DNA from: Microvirga sp. Mcv34
GTDB lineage: Bacteria; Pseudomonadota; Alphaproteobacteria; Rhizobiales; Beijerinckiaceae
Assembly (NCBI RefSeq): GCF_024519725.1
Contig: NZ_JALJRK010000036.1
Location: 1 to 59,812 of the forward strand
Reading direction: 5' to 3'
DNA length: 59,812 bases
Within the stretch, counting starts at the first letter, position 1, and each line of letters begins with the position of its first letter. The notes below the pieces were generated by a model. It was not told the origin of the DNA. It was given only the letters and a program-made list of their open reading frames with translations, and made no database searches. Both the position numbers and the translations under genes were made by a program. Of the stretch, positions 1-8,398 are shown piece after piece.

Positions 1-90
1 GATCACGCGCCGCCCCCGACTGGCGAGTTCGAAGAGCGCGGCGCTTCCCATCGCCCCCAACCCGATCACCGCCACATCGAACGTCGCCAT
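1..90 (-). CDS. FAD-dependent oxidoreductase, N-terminus (sarcosine oxidase-like), partial
   Basis: Only the first 30 codons lie in the window; the gene runs off the left edge. The start is the ATG at 90-88. The peptide begins [20 protein letters not shown], a beta strand followed by GxGxxG (GLGAMG), the dinucleotide-binding fingerprint of DAO/MSOX flavoproteins. The GLGAMGSA form is typical of monomeric sarcosine or N-methyltryptophan oxidases, which oxidise N-methyl amino acids with covalently bound FAD. The family is well supported by this motif; the exact substrate is not. Confidence 0.7.
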   Translation of the reverse strand, partial: MATFDVAVIGLGAMGSAALFELASRGRRVI

Positions 91-277
91 CGCTCTCACC
101 CTTCAAGACTCTCCCGAATGCGGGCGCATACATTCGGCAGCGGGCAGAGGTTCGTCAATCCGGCCCTTTGGCCGCCTCCTCGGGCCGCGGATTCCCCGCC
201 ATTGCCACAACGCCGCCTGTAAATTGGAACTCTTTCGGGGCGGCCGGGATTCTCGTGCATCGGACGAGGAGGAACAC

Positions 278-751
278 ATGAGCCGAGGCTTTCCATCCAT
301 GACTGCCCTTCTGGGGCTTCTTGCCATCGCTGGCTACCAGAACCGGGACAAGATCGCTGAAATGCTCGGCGGTGCGGCGTCCAACAACAATCCCGCAGGC
401 ACACCACCGGCCAATCCTGGCCAGGCGCAAGGTGGCCTGGGGGGTTTGGGCGGGTTGCTGGGGGGCTTGAGCGGCCAGAACCCGGGCGGTGTCCTGAGCG
501 GCGGCCTGGGCGAGCTGATCGACAGCTTCCGGCAGAGCGGTCACGGCGACGTTGCCGATTCCTGGGTGGGTACCGGCCCGAACAAGGAGGTCGCGCCCCA
601 GCAACTGGAACAGGCCATCGGGCCCGACGTCCTGGCGACCCTGACACAGCAGACCGGCCTCTCCCGCGAGGAGATTCTCTCCCGCCTGTCCAGGGAGCTC
701 CCGCAGGCCGTCGACAAATACACACCCGACGGTCGGCTACCTTCCCTCTGA
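278..751 (+). CDS. YidB-like (DUF937) protein
   Basis: A 157-residue protein. The ATG at 278 follows a strong GGACGAGGAGG ribosome site, so it is preferred over an upstream in-frame codon at 224. A hydrophobic N-terminal segment is followed by a Gly/Asn/Pro-rich linker with repeated [16 protein letters not shown] runs (about residues 45-80). The C-terminal domain (about 85-157) contains [12 protein letters not shown] and a [20 protein letters not shown] stretch, typical of the YidB/DUF937 family. Family members are small proteins of unknown biochemical role, some linked to the envelope. It is transcribed alone and followed by a perfect hairpin at 779-805. Confidence 0.8.
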   Translation: MSRGFPSMTALLGLLAIAGYQNRDKIAEMLGGAASNNNPAGTPPANPGQAQGGLGGLGGLLGGLSGQNPGGVLSGGLGELIDSFRQSGHGDVADSWVGTGPNKEVAPQQLEQAIGPDVLATLTQQTGLSREEILSRLSRELPQAVDKYTPDGRLPSL

Positions 752-778
752 GCGGACATGAGTGAACCATGACGAACA

Positions 779-805
779 GGTGCCGTCGGGGTGACCGACG
801 GCACC
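779..805 (+). terminator. hairpin after the YidB-like gene
   Basis: A perfect 11-bp inverted repeat with a 5-base loop begins 28 bp after the YidB-like stop codon. The tail after the stem is only GGCTTTAC, so the U-tract is weak and termination may be Rho-assisted. Confidence 0.55.
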
Positions 806-971
806 GGCTTTACGGCGGCCGGCGCCCCTTAGAGCGCAACGGGCAATATTGGGCTCGAGCGGCGGCACAGCTCTATCCCTTTGACCAGCCGCCTACCCCC
901 ATCGCCTCGTTCCCGAAGGACCGCAATCGGGTAGCCTGCCAGGGCTCGGTTGCTAGGCATGGGAGGGGCTG

Positions 972-1211
972 ATGCATACGGACCGCTTCGTCGTCTTCAA
1001 ATTCCAGGACGAGTGGCTGGTGACATATGCGGACCGGGAGCAATCAGCCTTCGCAACACGGCAGGATGCGGAGCGATCGGCTTTCGACGCGGCCGACACT
1101 CTCGCGTCGCACGGCCATGCGGTCTCCGTGCTCATTATTCCGGATACCACGGGCGATGCTTCGAAGCCCTGCCTTTCTGCACTAGGACCCGAGAAGCAGA
1201 GCCTGAATTGA
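972..1211 (+). CDS. small hypothetical protein
   Basis: A 79-residue protein whose ATG follows GGGAGGGG at a good distance. The pattern is a beta strand (FVVFKFQDEWLVTY), a helix rich in Ala and charged residues (TRQDAERSAFDAADTLA), then another strand (AVSVLIIP). This resembles small DUF2188-type alpha/beta proteins in which an aligned query strand is followed by an amphipathic helix. No catalytic motif, signal peptide or membrane segment is visible. The function is unknown, and the family comparison is a pattern impression only. Confidence 0.6.
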   Translation: MHTDRFVVFKFQDEWLVTYADREQSAFATRQDAERSAFDAADTLASHGHAVSVLIIPDTTGDASKPCLSALGPEKQSLN

Positions 1212-1283
1212 CCCGCTCGCCTGCCGGCTCGCATTGGATTAGGATGATCATGAGACTGGGTTCCTCAGGTCGGGAAGTCGGCG

Positions 1284-1583
1284 ATGCTCTGGGCAAAAAA
1301 GGCTGTCGATCCCGCTGAGTGGGAGCCGATGCAGGATCGGTTCGAGGAACTGTTCGTCAAGCTCGGAAGCCCGAAGCAGATGATGCTCGCCGCGGCGTGC
1401 GACCGGGTATCGGGCGAAGCGATCCTCCTCATGAGCCTCCCGAACACGGCCTATCTTGGACTCTTCCCGGGCTTCGAATCCGTAACCGAGGACACCCTGC
1501 CCCCTGAAGCCTCCCTCCTTGTCGGTCATGGAGACGAGCTGCTCAAGCGGTTCAGATATCCGGCCCGCCGAGTCGTGCCTTAG
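1284..1583 (+). CDS. hypothetical protein, 99 aa
   Basis: An ATG-started reading frame preceded by GGGAAG. The protein has an amphipathic N-terminal helix (DRFEELFVKLGSPKQMMLAAACDR), then a strand-rich middle containing LLMSLPNTAYLGLFPGF, and a basic C-terminus. No signal peptide or membrane segment is evident. It is followed on the same strand by another small unknown gene (1659-1961). The long antisense frame over this region has no recognisable content. The function is unknown. Confidence 0.5.
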   Translation: MLWAKKAVDPAEWEPMQDRFEELFVKLGSPKQMMLAAACDRVSGEAILLMSLPNTAYLGLFPGFESVTEDTLPPEASLLVGHGDELLKRFRYPARRVVP

Positions 1584-1658
1584 GGTGACCTGCTCTTTTC
1601 CGTTGAACGTCCAAGCCTGAACCAAGCTTGGGCATTCGGTTGCCACAATTGCCTGCCA

Positions 1659-1961
1659 ATGCGCGAACCCGTTCGAGACTTCGCAGTGGAGAGCATCGTG
1701 ACCGCAGCCCACGATTTGGACGAGATGGTGGACCTTCTTGCCCTCACCCGACCCTATGAGCAGTCGGCGGGCATGAACGTGGCGTGCAAAATCGCGACAT
1801 TGCCTCTTCGCGATGCTGTCACCGTGGTTGTCGAGGATTGGGCCGACGACAAGTTCAGGCAGTTGAGCGCCGTCATTGTCAGGCCCTCCGGTCCCACTAT
1901 CCGCAGCTTCGAGGAAATTCGACACCTTTACGGGCAAGCCGAGATGAGCCCTGCCTCCTGA
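1659..1961 (+). CDS. hypothetical protein, 100 aa
   Basis: The frame encodes a compact acidic protein with helix (ESIVTAAHDLDEMVDLLALT) and strand (DAVTVVVEDWADDKF) segments and no export signal. No good ribosome site precedes the ATG. The frame is open back to a TGA just upstream without another standard start, so the N-terminus is uncertain. It shares strand and small size with the neighbours at 972 and 1284 but no clear homology. The function is not recognised. Confidence 0.45.
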   Translation: MREPVRDFAVESIVTAAHDLDEMVDLLALTRPYEQSAGMNVACKIATLPLRDAVTVVVEDWADDKFRQLSAVIVRPSGPTIRSFEEIRHLYGQAEMSPAS

Positions 1962-2100
1962 GGAAGCCCTTGATTGGCCGAAAACATCGATCTTGCCCGG
2001 CATTTAGTCGTAAAGACTCATATTTCACCACCTGTCACTCTTCCCTATCGAGCCCGCAGAGGCTTTGATGGCATCGTCCCGCGGCCGAAGGAGGATCAGG

Positions 2101-2202
2101 GTGGAATTCGACGAAGCCGATTGCTCATGCCCGAGATGGTTTCCGATCTTCCTGTCAGGAATTGGACTGGCCAGTCTCGTGCTGTCCAACCTGTTCTGGT
2201 AG
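2101..2202 (+). CDS. small single-span membrane protein, 33 aa
   Basis: A GTG start lies 7 bases after a perfect AAGGAGG. The peptide has a short acidic, Cys-containing N-terminus and one hydrophobic stretch (FPIFLSGIGLASLVLSNLFW) that ends at the stop. The strong ribosome site is the main reason to call it. Several similar one-span micro-proteins occur elsewhere in the window. The function is unknown. Confidence 0.45.
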   Translation: MEFDEADCSCPRWFPIFLSGIGLASLVLSNLFW

Positions 2203-2304
2203 GAGCCCGGCCCTTGCCGTCGGGGTTTGAAGCACGTCTTTGATCCAGAACAATGCCGTAGCGTCAGCGCGTGATAGAACGGACCTCAACCAAAGGGGTC
2301 TATC

Positions 2305-2415
2305 ATGCACCCATTTCACCACGACCTCTGGACTTTTGCCCTGGATGCCTTCCTGCTGATCGGCGCCTCCGCGGGGCTCTGCAGCCTGCTTGCCGCTCTC
2401 ATCACCCTGCCCTGA
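2305..2415 (+). CDS. small membrane protein, 36 aa
   Basis: An ATG preceded by AAAGGGG. The peptide starts with a His-rich head (MHPFHHDLW) and continues into a single hydrophobic span rich in Leu, Ala and Gly. No family is recognised. It lies between an unannotated stretch and tRNA-Ser and could be a fortuitous frame, although the codon pattern and the ribosome site favour a real micro-protein. Confidence 0.4.
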   Translation: MHPFHHDLWTFALDAFLLIGASAGLCSLLAALITLP

Positions 2416-2526
2416 AGGGTCAAGCAGCAGCCTCGCAATGGGCAATTTTGGACCTTGACGAAAAGACCCTCTTCGCGTCTATTGCGCCACCTGCGAAGCG
2501 GGATCCCAAAGCGGACCGTTTCGCGT

Positions 2527-2617
2527 GGAGACGTGGCCGAGCGGCTGAAGGCACTCGTTTGCTAAATGAGCATACCCCAAAAGGGTATCGAGGGTTCGAA
2601 TCCCTCCGTCTCCGCCA
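2527..2617 (+). tRNA. serX: tRNA-Ser (anticodon GCU)
   Basis: A 91-nt class II tRNA. The 7-bp acceptor stem pairs GGAGACG with CGTCTCC. The anticodon stem CTCGT/ATGAG encloses the loop TTGCTAA, giving anticodon GCU for Ser codons AGC/AGU. There is a long variable arm and the T-loop GGTTCGAATCC, and the CCA end is encoded. Its last 20 bases recur at 12718-12737, suggesting the 3' end served as an attachment site. The gene symbol is a generic label. Confidence 0.93.
2598..2617 (+). repeat. left direct repeat: tRNA-Ser 3' end (putative att)
   Basis: The final 20 bases of tRNA-Ser, from the T-loop to CCA, match 12718-12737 at 19 of 20 positions in the same orientation. The two copies bracket the whole sigma-54-controlled module. 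Integrative elements typically recombine at tRNA 3' ends and leave such a copy at the distal end. No integrase lies between the copies. Confidence 0.6.
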
Positions 2618-2860
2618 CTATCCTCGCAAGCGACCGACAAGCAAGGTCTCGAGGCTGGCCTGCGGGTGCTTCCGGGTCTAGGACACGCTTCCCCTTCTGC
2701 CGGCGCTCCTATCCGAGACATCTTCTCTCATGGGCCCTTGAGGTCATGTGTGCAATCTGCGCGCGACGCGGGATTTTCACGCTAGGCATATCCATCTTCC
2801 GTCTGGGATAAAGCGAGGTAAGTAGCTGATCTTCATTCCTAAATGGTCTTCGCTCTAGAC

Positions 2861-2876
2861 TGGCACGTTTTTTGCT
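2861..2876 (+). promoter_or_regulatory. sigma-54 (RpoN) promoter P1
   Basis: TGGCACG, four bases, then TTGCT. The invariant GG and GC are separated by exactly 10 bases, and the element matches the RpoN consensus at every conserved position. It lies about 66 bp upstream of the substrate-binding-protein start. The activator encoded at 9586-10569 is the obvious candidate partner. Confidence 0.88.
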
Positions 2877-2941
2877 TACTTACTCCATTATCCGCGTAAG
2901 CATAAGCTCAGGGAACACCGATCGCGGAATGGAGAGGAAGA

Positions 2942-4468
2942 ATGTTCAAGGCCCTCACAGTCACGGCTTTCATAGTCACGACAGCGATATCCGCCCCCGC
3001 GGCGGCAAGCGAGCTTCGGGTTGGTTTCACCCTCGATGCTCTGACGCTGGATCCTGCGAACCACCGCAAGCGCGAAACGGAAACCATCATCCGGAATATT
3101 TACGACGGTCTCCTGACCCGGGATGCCAAGATGAAGGTCGTTCCGGAACTCGCCGAATCCTGGAAGCAGGTCGATCCCCTGACCTATGACTTCAAGATCA
3201 GGCAGGGCGTTACCTTCCACGACGGTTCGCCCATGACCGCCGACGACATCGTCTTCACGTTCGAGCGCCTGACCAAGGACGGCGCCATGGACGGACAGAC
3301 GAGCCCGCGCAAGGATCTCGTCGGCCCGGTCAAGTCGATCGCGAAGGTCGACGACCGGACGGTGCGGTTCACCTTGAGCGAGCCGTGGCCGATCCTGCCC
3401 GCCATGCTTCCGTTCCAGGAAGTGGTGAGCAAGGCCTTCACCGAGAAGGTGGGCACGCAGGGACTGGCGACGCAGACCAACGGCACCGGCCCCTTCAAGC
3501 TGGTGGAGTGGCGCAAGGGCGATTCCATCATCATGGAGCGCTTTGACGGATATTACGGCGGCGCGACCGACATTCCGCCCGTCGGCAAGGCGTGCGTCGA
3601 CCGCGCGATCTTCCGCGTCATTCCGGAAAACGCATCCCGTGTCGCCGCTCTCCTCGCGGGCGAGGTCGACATCATCAACGAGCTGCCCCCCTTCGACATG
3701 AAGAAAGTGGAGGCCAATTCGAACACGAAGGTGATGAAGGTCAACGGCACGCGCACGTTCTTCGTCGCCCTCAACAATGCTAAGAAGCCGTTCGACGATC
3801 CGCGTGTGCGTCATGCCGCCAACATGGCGATCAACAAGGCGCTTATCATCGACAAGGTCCTGCTTGGAACCGCAGTTCCCCTCAACGGCGTCATGAGCCC
3901 CGATGCGTTCGGCTACAATCCCGATCTTCCGGCCTATGCCTTTGACGCCGAGAAGGCCAAGAAGCTCCTCGCGGAGGCCGGTTATCCGAACGGCGTTGAT
4001 GCGAGCATCGACACCGAGGGCGCCTTCAAGGAGATGACGGAGGCCGTTGCTTCGATGCTGACCAAGGTGGGCATCCGCACCAAGGTCAATGTCGGCGAAG
4101 GCTCGACGCTGCGCGCGAAATGGTCGCCGAAGGGCGAGAAGACCGGCGACATGTACTTCACGTCGTGGGGGAACGGCTCGCTCGATCCGGCCGACATCTT
4201 CGTGCCGACCCTGAAGACCGGGGATCGCGGCAACAGTGCCTTCTACTCCAACAAGGAAGTCGATGCGCTGCTGGATGCGGCCAATGTCGAACTCGACCAG
4301 GCCAAGCGCGCCGATCTCTACAAGAAGGCGCAGGTGATCGTGAACAAGGACGCTCCCTGGATCTTCCTGTGGCTGCCTCAGGATCTCTACGGCGTCTCGA
4401 AGCGCGTCAGCGGCTGGGAGCCGAGCGCGGACAGCAAGATCAACCTTCACGACGCTTGCGTGAAGTAA
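2942..4468 (+). CDS. ABC transporter substrate-binding protein, family 5 (dipeptide/oligopeptide type)
   Basis: A 508-residue periplasmic receptor. Residues 1-23 form a signal peptide ending APAAAS; there is no lipobox Cys. The mature part has hallmarks of SBP family 5: FTLDALTLDPAN near the start, the block GVTFHDGSPMTADDIVFTFE, then GTGPFKLVEW and NMAINKALIIDKVLLG. Length is normal for the family. It is the first gene of a tightly packed operon read from the sigma-54 promoter at 2861. Ligands of this family include peptides, opines, nickel and amides; the sequence does not decide which, but a downstream amide-hydrolase-like gene hints at an acylated or amide substrate. Confidence 0.92.
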   Translation: MFKALTVTAFIVTTAISAPAAASELRVGFTLDALTLDPANHRKRETETIIRNIYDGLLTRDAKMKVVPELAESWKQVDPLTYDFKIRQGVTFHDGSPMTADDIVFTFERLTKDGAMDGQTSPRKDLVGPVKSIAKVDDRTVRFTLSEPWPILPAMLPFQEVVSKAFTEKVGTQGLATQTNGTGPFKLVEWRKGDSIIMERFDGYYGGATDIPPVGKACVDRAIFRVIPENASRVAALLAGEVDIINELPPFDMKKVEANSNTKVMKVNGTRTFFVALNNAKKPFDDPRVRHAANMAINKALIIDKVLLGTAVPLNGVMSPDAFGYNPDLPAYAFDAEKAKKLLAEAGYPNGVDASIDTEGAFKEMTEAVASMLTKVGIRTKVNVGEGSTLRAKWSPKGEKTGDMYFTSWGNGSLDPADIFVPTLKTGDRGNSAFYSNKEVDALLDAANVELDQAKRADLYKKAQVIVNKDAPWIFLWLPQDLYGVSKRVSGWEPSADSKINLHDACVK

Positions 4469-4505
4469 GCATCAGCCCAGCACCTGCTCAGGGAGAAAGA
4501 GCCCG

Positions 4506-5513
4506 ATGAAACCGTTGGCGCTCATAGGTCGTATCGCCCAGCTCTTGCCGGTTCTCCTCGGCGTCAGCGTCATCGTCTTCGTGATGATGGCCCTGACGCC
4601 AGGCGATCCCGTCGAGATCATGCTGGCCGATCAGCAGGCCACTCCCGAGCAGGCTCAAGCGCTCCGTCACGACATGGGACTGGACCGCCCCGCGCTGGAG
4701 CGGTTCGGCATCTTCATCGGAAACGCGCTGACCGGAAATTTCGGTCTGAGCTTCTTCCACCGCCGTCCAGTGTTCGATGTCATCGCGGAGCGTCTGCCCG
4801 CGACCATAGAGCTGACGCTCGCGGCCCTGCTCCTGGCCCTCGCGATCTCGATCCCCCTCGGGGTCGTGGCGGCCGTCAAGAAGAACCGTCTCGTCGACAG
4901 GCTCGCCGCGATAGGATCGCTTTTCGGCGTCTCATTGCCGGGGTTCTGGTTTGGCATCATCCTCATCATTCTTTTCGCCGTGCAGATGCGGTGGCTGCCG
5001 GTTTCCGGGCGCATGGACTTCGCCTGCGAGGTGGCCCCGATCACCAGGCTCATGACCATCGACAGCCTACTGCGCGGGCGCCCCGATTGTTTCGCCGACG
5101 CCCTGTCGCACCTGATCCTTCCTGCGCTCACGCTGGCGCTGCCCATGGCCGCCGTGCTCACCCGCGTCCAAAGGGCCGCCATGCTGGAAGTGCTGCGGTC
5201 GGACTACATCGTCTTCGCCCAGGCCAAGGGCCTTTCGCGCCGCCGGATTCTCTGGCGCCATGCTCTCAAGAACGCGCTGGTGCCCACCGTCACCGTCGCC
5301 GCCATCGAGACGGGCTCGCTCCTCGGCGGCAACATGGTGGTTGAAACCGTTTTCGGCTGGCCCGGCCTCGGCCGCCTTGTGGTCGAAAGCATCTTCGTCC
5401 GCAATTATCCCCTCGTGCAGGCGGCGGTGCTGCTCTACGCCGTGACCTACGTGCTGCTGAACTTCGTCGCCGACATCCTCTACACGCTGCTCAATCCGAG
5501 GGTCCGCCTATGA
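4506..5513 (+). CDS. ABC transporter permease, DppB type
   Basis: A 335-residue inner-membrane permease. The first span covers about residues 8-30 (IAQLLPVLLGVSVIVFVMMA), followed by the periplasmic loop typical of DppB/OppB (MALTPGDP, then DLGLDRP-like text). Several further spans follow. The cytoplasmic EAA loop (about residues 226-262: EVLRSDYIVFAQAKGLS, then HALKNALVP) contacts the ATPases. A binding-protein-dependent permease signature is complete. The start ATG lies 37 bp after the binding-protein stop, and the 3' end overlaps the next gene by 4 bp (ATGA). It would form the translocation channel with the 5510 product. Confidence 0.93.
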   Translation: MKPLALIGRIAQLLPVLLGVSVIVFVMMALTPGDPVEIMLADQQATPEQAQALRHDMGLDRPALERFGIFIGNALTGNFGLSFFHRRPVFDVIAERLPATIELTLAALLLALAISIPLGVVAAVKKNRLVDRLAAIGSLFGVSLPGFWFGIILIILFAVQMRWLPVSGRMDFACEVAPITRLMTIDSLLRGRPDCFADALSHLILPALTLALPMAAVLTRVQRAAMLEVLRSDYIVFAQAKGLSRRRILWRHALKNALVPTVTVAAIETGSLLGGNMVVETVFGWPGLGRLVVESIFVRNYPLVQAAVLLYAVTYVLLNFVADILYTLLNPRVRL

Positions 5514-6412
5514 GCGCTGCCATTCAAGCCCCTGCCGCCATGCCGGAGCGGGCAGAGACTCCGACATGGCAGAGCCTGAGACGGTTTTCCGGAGACGGTT
5601 TCTCCGTCGCGGCCGCCATTGTCGTCCTCATCTTCGTTCTGCTGGCGGTTCTGGCGCCGTGGATCGCGCCTCACGATCCTTATGAGACGGACCTCCTGCG
5701 CCGCCTGCAGCCCCCGGCCTGGATGGAGGGCGGCGAGTGGAGCTACATCCTCGGCTGCGATGCGCTCGGCCGGGACATTCTTTCTCGGATCATCTATGGC
5801 TCTCAGGTCTCGATCACCATCGGACTGGCCGTCGTCCTGATCTCCACCGCCATCGGCACTGTGCTCGGCCTCGCCGCTGGCTACATGCGCGGGTGGGTCG
5901 ATATCGCGATCTCGCGCGTCGTGGATATCCTTCTCGGCTTTCCCTACCTCATCTTCGCCATCGCCCTGATGGCCATGATGGGCCCCGGCCTGCAGAACAT
6001 CATTCTGGCGCTGGTCTACAAGGAATGGGTCGTTCCCGCGCGCGTCGTGCGCGGCGAGGTGCTCGCAGCACGCGAGATGGAATACGTAGAGGCCGCCCGT
6101 GCCATCGGCGCGCCGCGCCTTCACATCATGTTCCGCGAGATCCTGCCGAACATCCTGTCGCCGGTGATCGTCGTCTCCACCATCCGCATGGCTCACGTGA
6201 TCATCTTGGAAGCGAGCCTATCCTTCCTCGGCATCGGCGTTCAGCCGCCAACGGCTTCGTGGGGCTCGATGGTGGCTGATGGACGCAGCTTCGTTCTGGA
6301 TGCGTGGTGGGTCAGCACCTTCCCGGGCATCGCCATCCTCGTCCTCGTCCTCTCGATCAATGTGGCAAGCCAGGGCCTTCGCGATGCATTCGACCCGAAG
6401 TTCAGTGACTGA
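5510..6412 (+). CDS. ABC transporter permease, DppC type
   Basis: A 300-residue second channel subunit. An N-terminal cytoplasmic tail leads to a span at about residues 35-55 (VAAAIVVLIFVLLAVLAPW), then the DppC-typical segment HDPYETDLLRRLQPP and LGCDALGRDILSRIIYGSQ. Five or so further spans follow, with the EAA loop (about residues 186-215: AAREMEYVEAARAIGA, then REILPNILSP). Start and stop codons overlap the dppB-type gene in ATGA fashion, indicating translational coupling. It pairs with the 4506 product. Confidence 0.93.
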   Translation: MSAAIQAPAAMPERAETPTWQSLRRFSGDGFSVAAAIVVLIFVLLAVLAPWIAPHDPYETDLLRRLQPPAWMEGGEWSYILGCDALGRDILSRIIYGSQVSITIGLAVVLISTAIGTVLGLAAGYMRGWVDIAISRVVDILLGFPYLIFAIALMAMMGPGLQNIILALVYKEWVVPARVVRGEVLAAREMEYVEAARAIGAPRLHIMFREILPNILSPVIVVSTIRMAHVIILEASLSFLGIGVQPPTASWGSMVADGRSFVLDAWWVSTFPGIAILVLVLSINVASQGLRDAFDPKFSD

Positions 6413-6413
6413 G

Positions 6414-7403
6414 ATGACGGCGCCTCTTCTCTCGATCCGTAACCTCAAGACCTGCTTTCCCACCCGCGCGGGGCTGGTGACGGCGGTCGATGGAGTGGAC
6501 CTCGACCTGTATCCAGGCGAGTGCCTCGGCATCGTGGGCGAGAGCGGTTCCGGAAAGAGCGTGACCTTCGCCAGCGTCATCGGCCTTGTGCGTTCGCCGG
6601 GCTACGTGGCGGAGGGGACGATCCGCTTCGACGGCACCGATTTGAGAAATCTAGAAGCCGAGCAATGGCGCCAGCTGCGCGGACGCGACATCGCCATGAC
6701 GATGCAGGATGCGCTCACCGCGCTCAACCCGGCCCTCACGGTCGCCGAACAGATCGAGGAGGTCCTGCTCGCCCACGCCACGGATCTTCCCCGGAAGGGA
6801 CGTTGGGAGGCAGCGCGGGCGAGGGCGGTCGAGATGCTGCGGCTTGTCGGCATTCCGGCTCCCGACAAGCGCATCGACGATTATCCGCATCAGTTCTCGG
6901 GCGGGATGCGCCAGCGCATCATGATCGCCATCGCCCTGTCGTGCCGTCCGAAGCTGCTGATCGCGGACGAGCCGACAACCGCCCTCGACGTGACGATCCA
7001 GGCGCAGGTGCTGGATCTCATCGGCGATTTGCGCCGTGAGCTCGGCATGAGCGTGGTGCTCATCACGCATGATCTCGGCGTCGTGGCCGAGCATACCGAC
7101 CGGGTTGCGGTGATGTATGCCGGCCAAGTCGTCGAGATAGGCCCGACACAGGAACTCATCAGCCAGCCCAAGCATCCTTATACGCGCGGCCTCATCGGCC
7201 TGATTCCGCGTTTGTCGGATCTCGATGCGCCCATCAAGCCGATCGAGGGGCAGGTGCCCGAACTCATCGGGCTCGGTGGAATCTGCCGCTTTCACGACCG
7301 CTGCGATTACCGCTTGCCCCAGTGCCGGTCCGATATTCCGATGGTTGCCGTCGGGCCGGGGCGTCAGGCGCGCTGCATTCGCGCCAAGGAGAACCTGTCA
7401 TGA
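6414..7403 (+). CDS. ABC transporter ATP-binding protein, DppD type
   Basis: A 329-residue ATPase. The ATG at 6414 follows the dppC-type stop by one base and is preferred over an in-frame codon at 6279, which lies inside dppC. The Walker A GESGSGKS is at about residues 42-49, the signature FSGGMRQR at about 161, and Walker B LLIADEPT at about 181, followed by ALDVTIQAQ. The C-terminal oligopeptide-transporter extension has Cys residues in [15 protein letters not shown], a [4Fe-4S]-like pattern common to DppD/OppD. It powers uptake with the DppF-type partner. Confidence 0.93.
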   Translation: MTAPLLSIRNLKTCFPTRAGLVTAVDGVDLDLYPGECLGIVGESGSGKSVTFASVIGLVRSPGYVAEGTIRFDGTDLRNLEAEQWRQLRGRDIAMTMQDALTALNPALTVAEQIEEVLLAHATDLPRKGRWEAARARAVEMLRLVGIPAPDKRIDDYPHQFSGGMRQRIMIAIALSCRPKLLIADEPTTALDVTIQAQVLDLIGDLRRELGMSVVLITHDLGVVAEHTDRVAVMYAGQVVEIGPTQELISQPKHPYTRGLIGLIPRLSDLDAPIKPIEGQVPELIGLGGICRFHDRCDYRLPQCRSDIPMVAVGPGRQARCIRAKENLS

Positions 7404-8398
7404 GCGATATGCAGCATCGACCTCTCCTTGAAGTTCGAGATCTCGAAAAAGTCTACCATCTCAACAGCGGCCTCCTGCAAAGGATTGCCCGGCAGCCCGC
7501 GCTCAATCTTCGCGCCGTCAACAAGGTGAGCTTCTCCATCCAGCCGGGCGAGACACTCGGCCTCATCGGCGAGTCGGGTTGCGGCAAGTCGACCCTCGCC
7601 CGAACAGTCCTGCGCCTGCATGAGCCCACATCCGGCAGCATCACCTTCGAGGGAAGCGACATCACGAAGCTGCCGCATCGGGAGATGACGGCGCTGCGCC
7701 GCAGCATGCAGATCATCTTCCAGGACCCCTACGCCTCCCTCAATCCGCGCAAGTCGGTCGAGGAGATCGTCGGGCTGCCGCTCTCCCTCCATGGCATCGC
7801 CAAGCGCGGGGAGATCCGCGACCGCGTGGTCGCGATGCTGGAGAGCGTCGGCTTGAAGAGCGCGCATATGGGCCGGTTCCCGCATCAGTTCTCCGGCGGC
7901 CAGCGCCAGCGCATCGGCATCGCGAGAGCCCTGATTCTCAATCCGAGCTTCGTCGTCTGCGACGAGCCGGTCTCGGCTCTCGACGTCTCGATCCAGGCGC
8001 AGATCATCACCCTTCTGGAATCGCTCAAGCGCGAGCTGGGACTGACCTATCTGTTCATCTCGCACGACATCGGTGTCATCGGCCATGTGAGCGACCGCAT
8101 CGCCGTGATGTATCTGGGCGACATCGTCGAGATGGGCCCGAGCCGCGAGGTGCTGAAAGCCCCGAAGCACCCTTATACCAAGGCTCTCCTCTCGGCGGTG
8201 CCTCAGATCGATGCCGGTGCGAGGCGGGAAAGGGTGAAGCTCACGGGCGATCTGCCGTCCCCCATCGCGCCGCCTCCCGGCTGCAAGTTCCATACGCGCT
8301 GCCCCTTTGCTATCGAGCGCTGCCGCCACGAGGTTCCGGCGCTTCGCGATCTCGGGGGCGACATGAAGGCAGCCTGTCACCTGGTGAGTGCATCGTGA
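7400..8398 (+). CDS. ABC transporter ATP-binding protein, DppF type
   Basis: A 332-residue second ATPase. The ATG at 7400 overlaps the dppD-type stop (ATGA). The Walker A GESGCGKS is at about residues 57-64, the [15 protein letters not shown]-loop typical of DppF follows, then signature FSGGQRQR at about 164 and Walker [14 protein letters not shown]. The C-terminal extension carries the paired cysteines [11 protein letters not shown] and RC. It overlaps the next gene at TGATG, so the hydrolase is translationally coupled to the importer. Confidence 0.93.
   Translation: MSDMQHRPLLEVRDLEKVYHLNSGLLQRIARQPALNLRAVNKVSFSIQPGETLGLIGESGCGKSTLARTVLRLHEPTSGSITFEGSDITKLPHREMTALRRSMQIIFQDPYASLNPRKSVEEIVGLPLSLHGIAKRGEIRDRVVAMLESVGLKSAHMGRFPHQFSGGQRQRIGIARALILNPSFVVCDEPVSALDVSIQAQIITLLESLKRELGLTYLFISHDIGVIGHVSDRIAVMYLGDIVEMGPSREVLKAPKHPYTKALLSAVPQIDAGARRERVKLTGDLPSPIAPPPGCKFHTRCPFAIERCRHEVPALRDLGGDMKAACHLVSAS

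Noticed and set aside
2789..2810. Weak dyad TATCC/GGATA upstream of P1 as activator site
   Set aside because: Only 5-bp arms and no resemblance to the TGGCTT/AAGCCA dyad of P2.
2888..4450. Long antisense frame (520 aa) over the substrate-binding protein gene
   Set aside because: Low-complexity, His/Arg-rich product with no family features; typical antisense shadow of a high-GC gene. The plus-strand gene has clear homology and a promoter.
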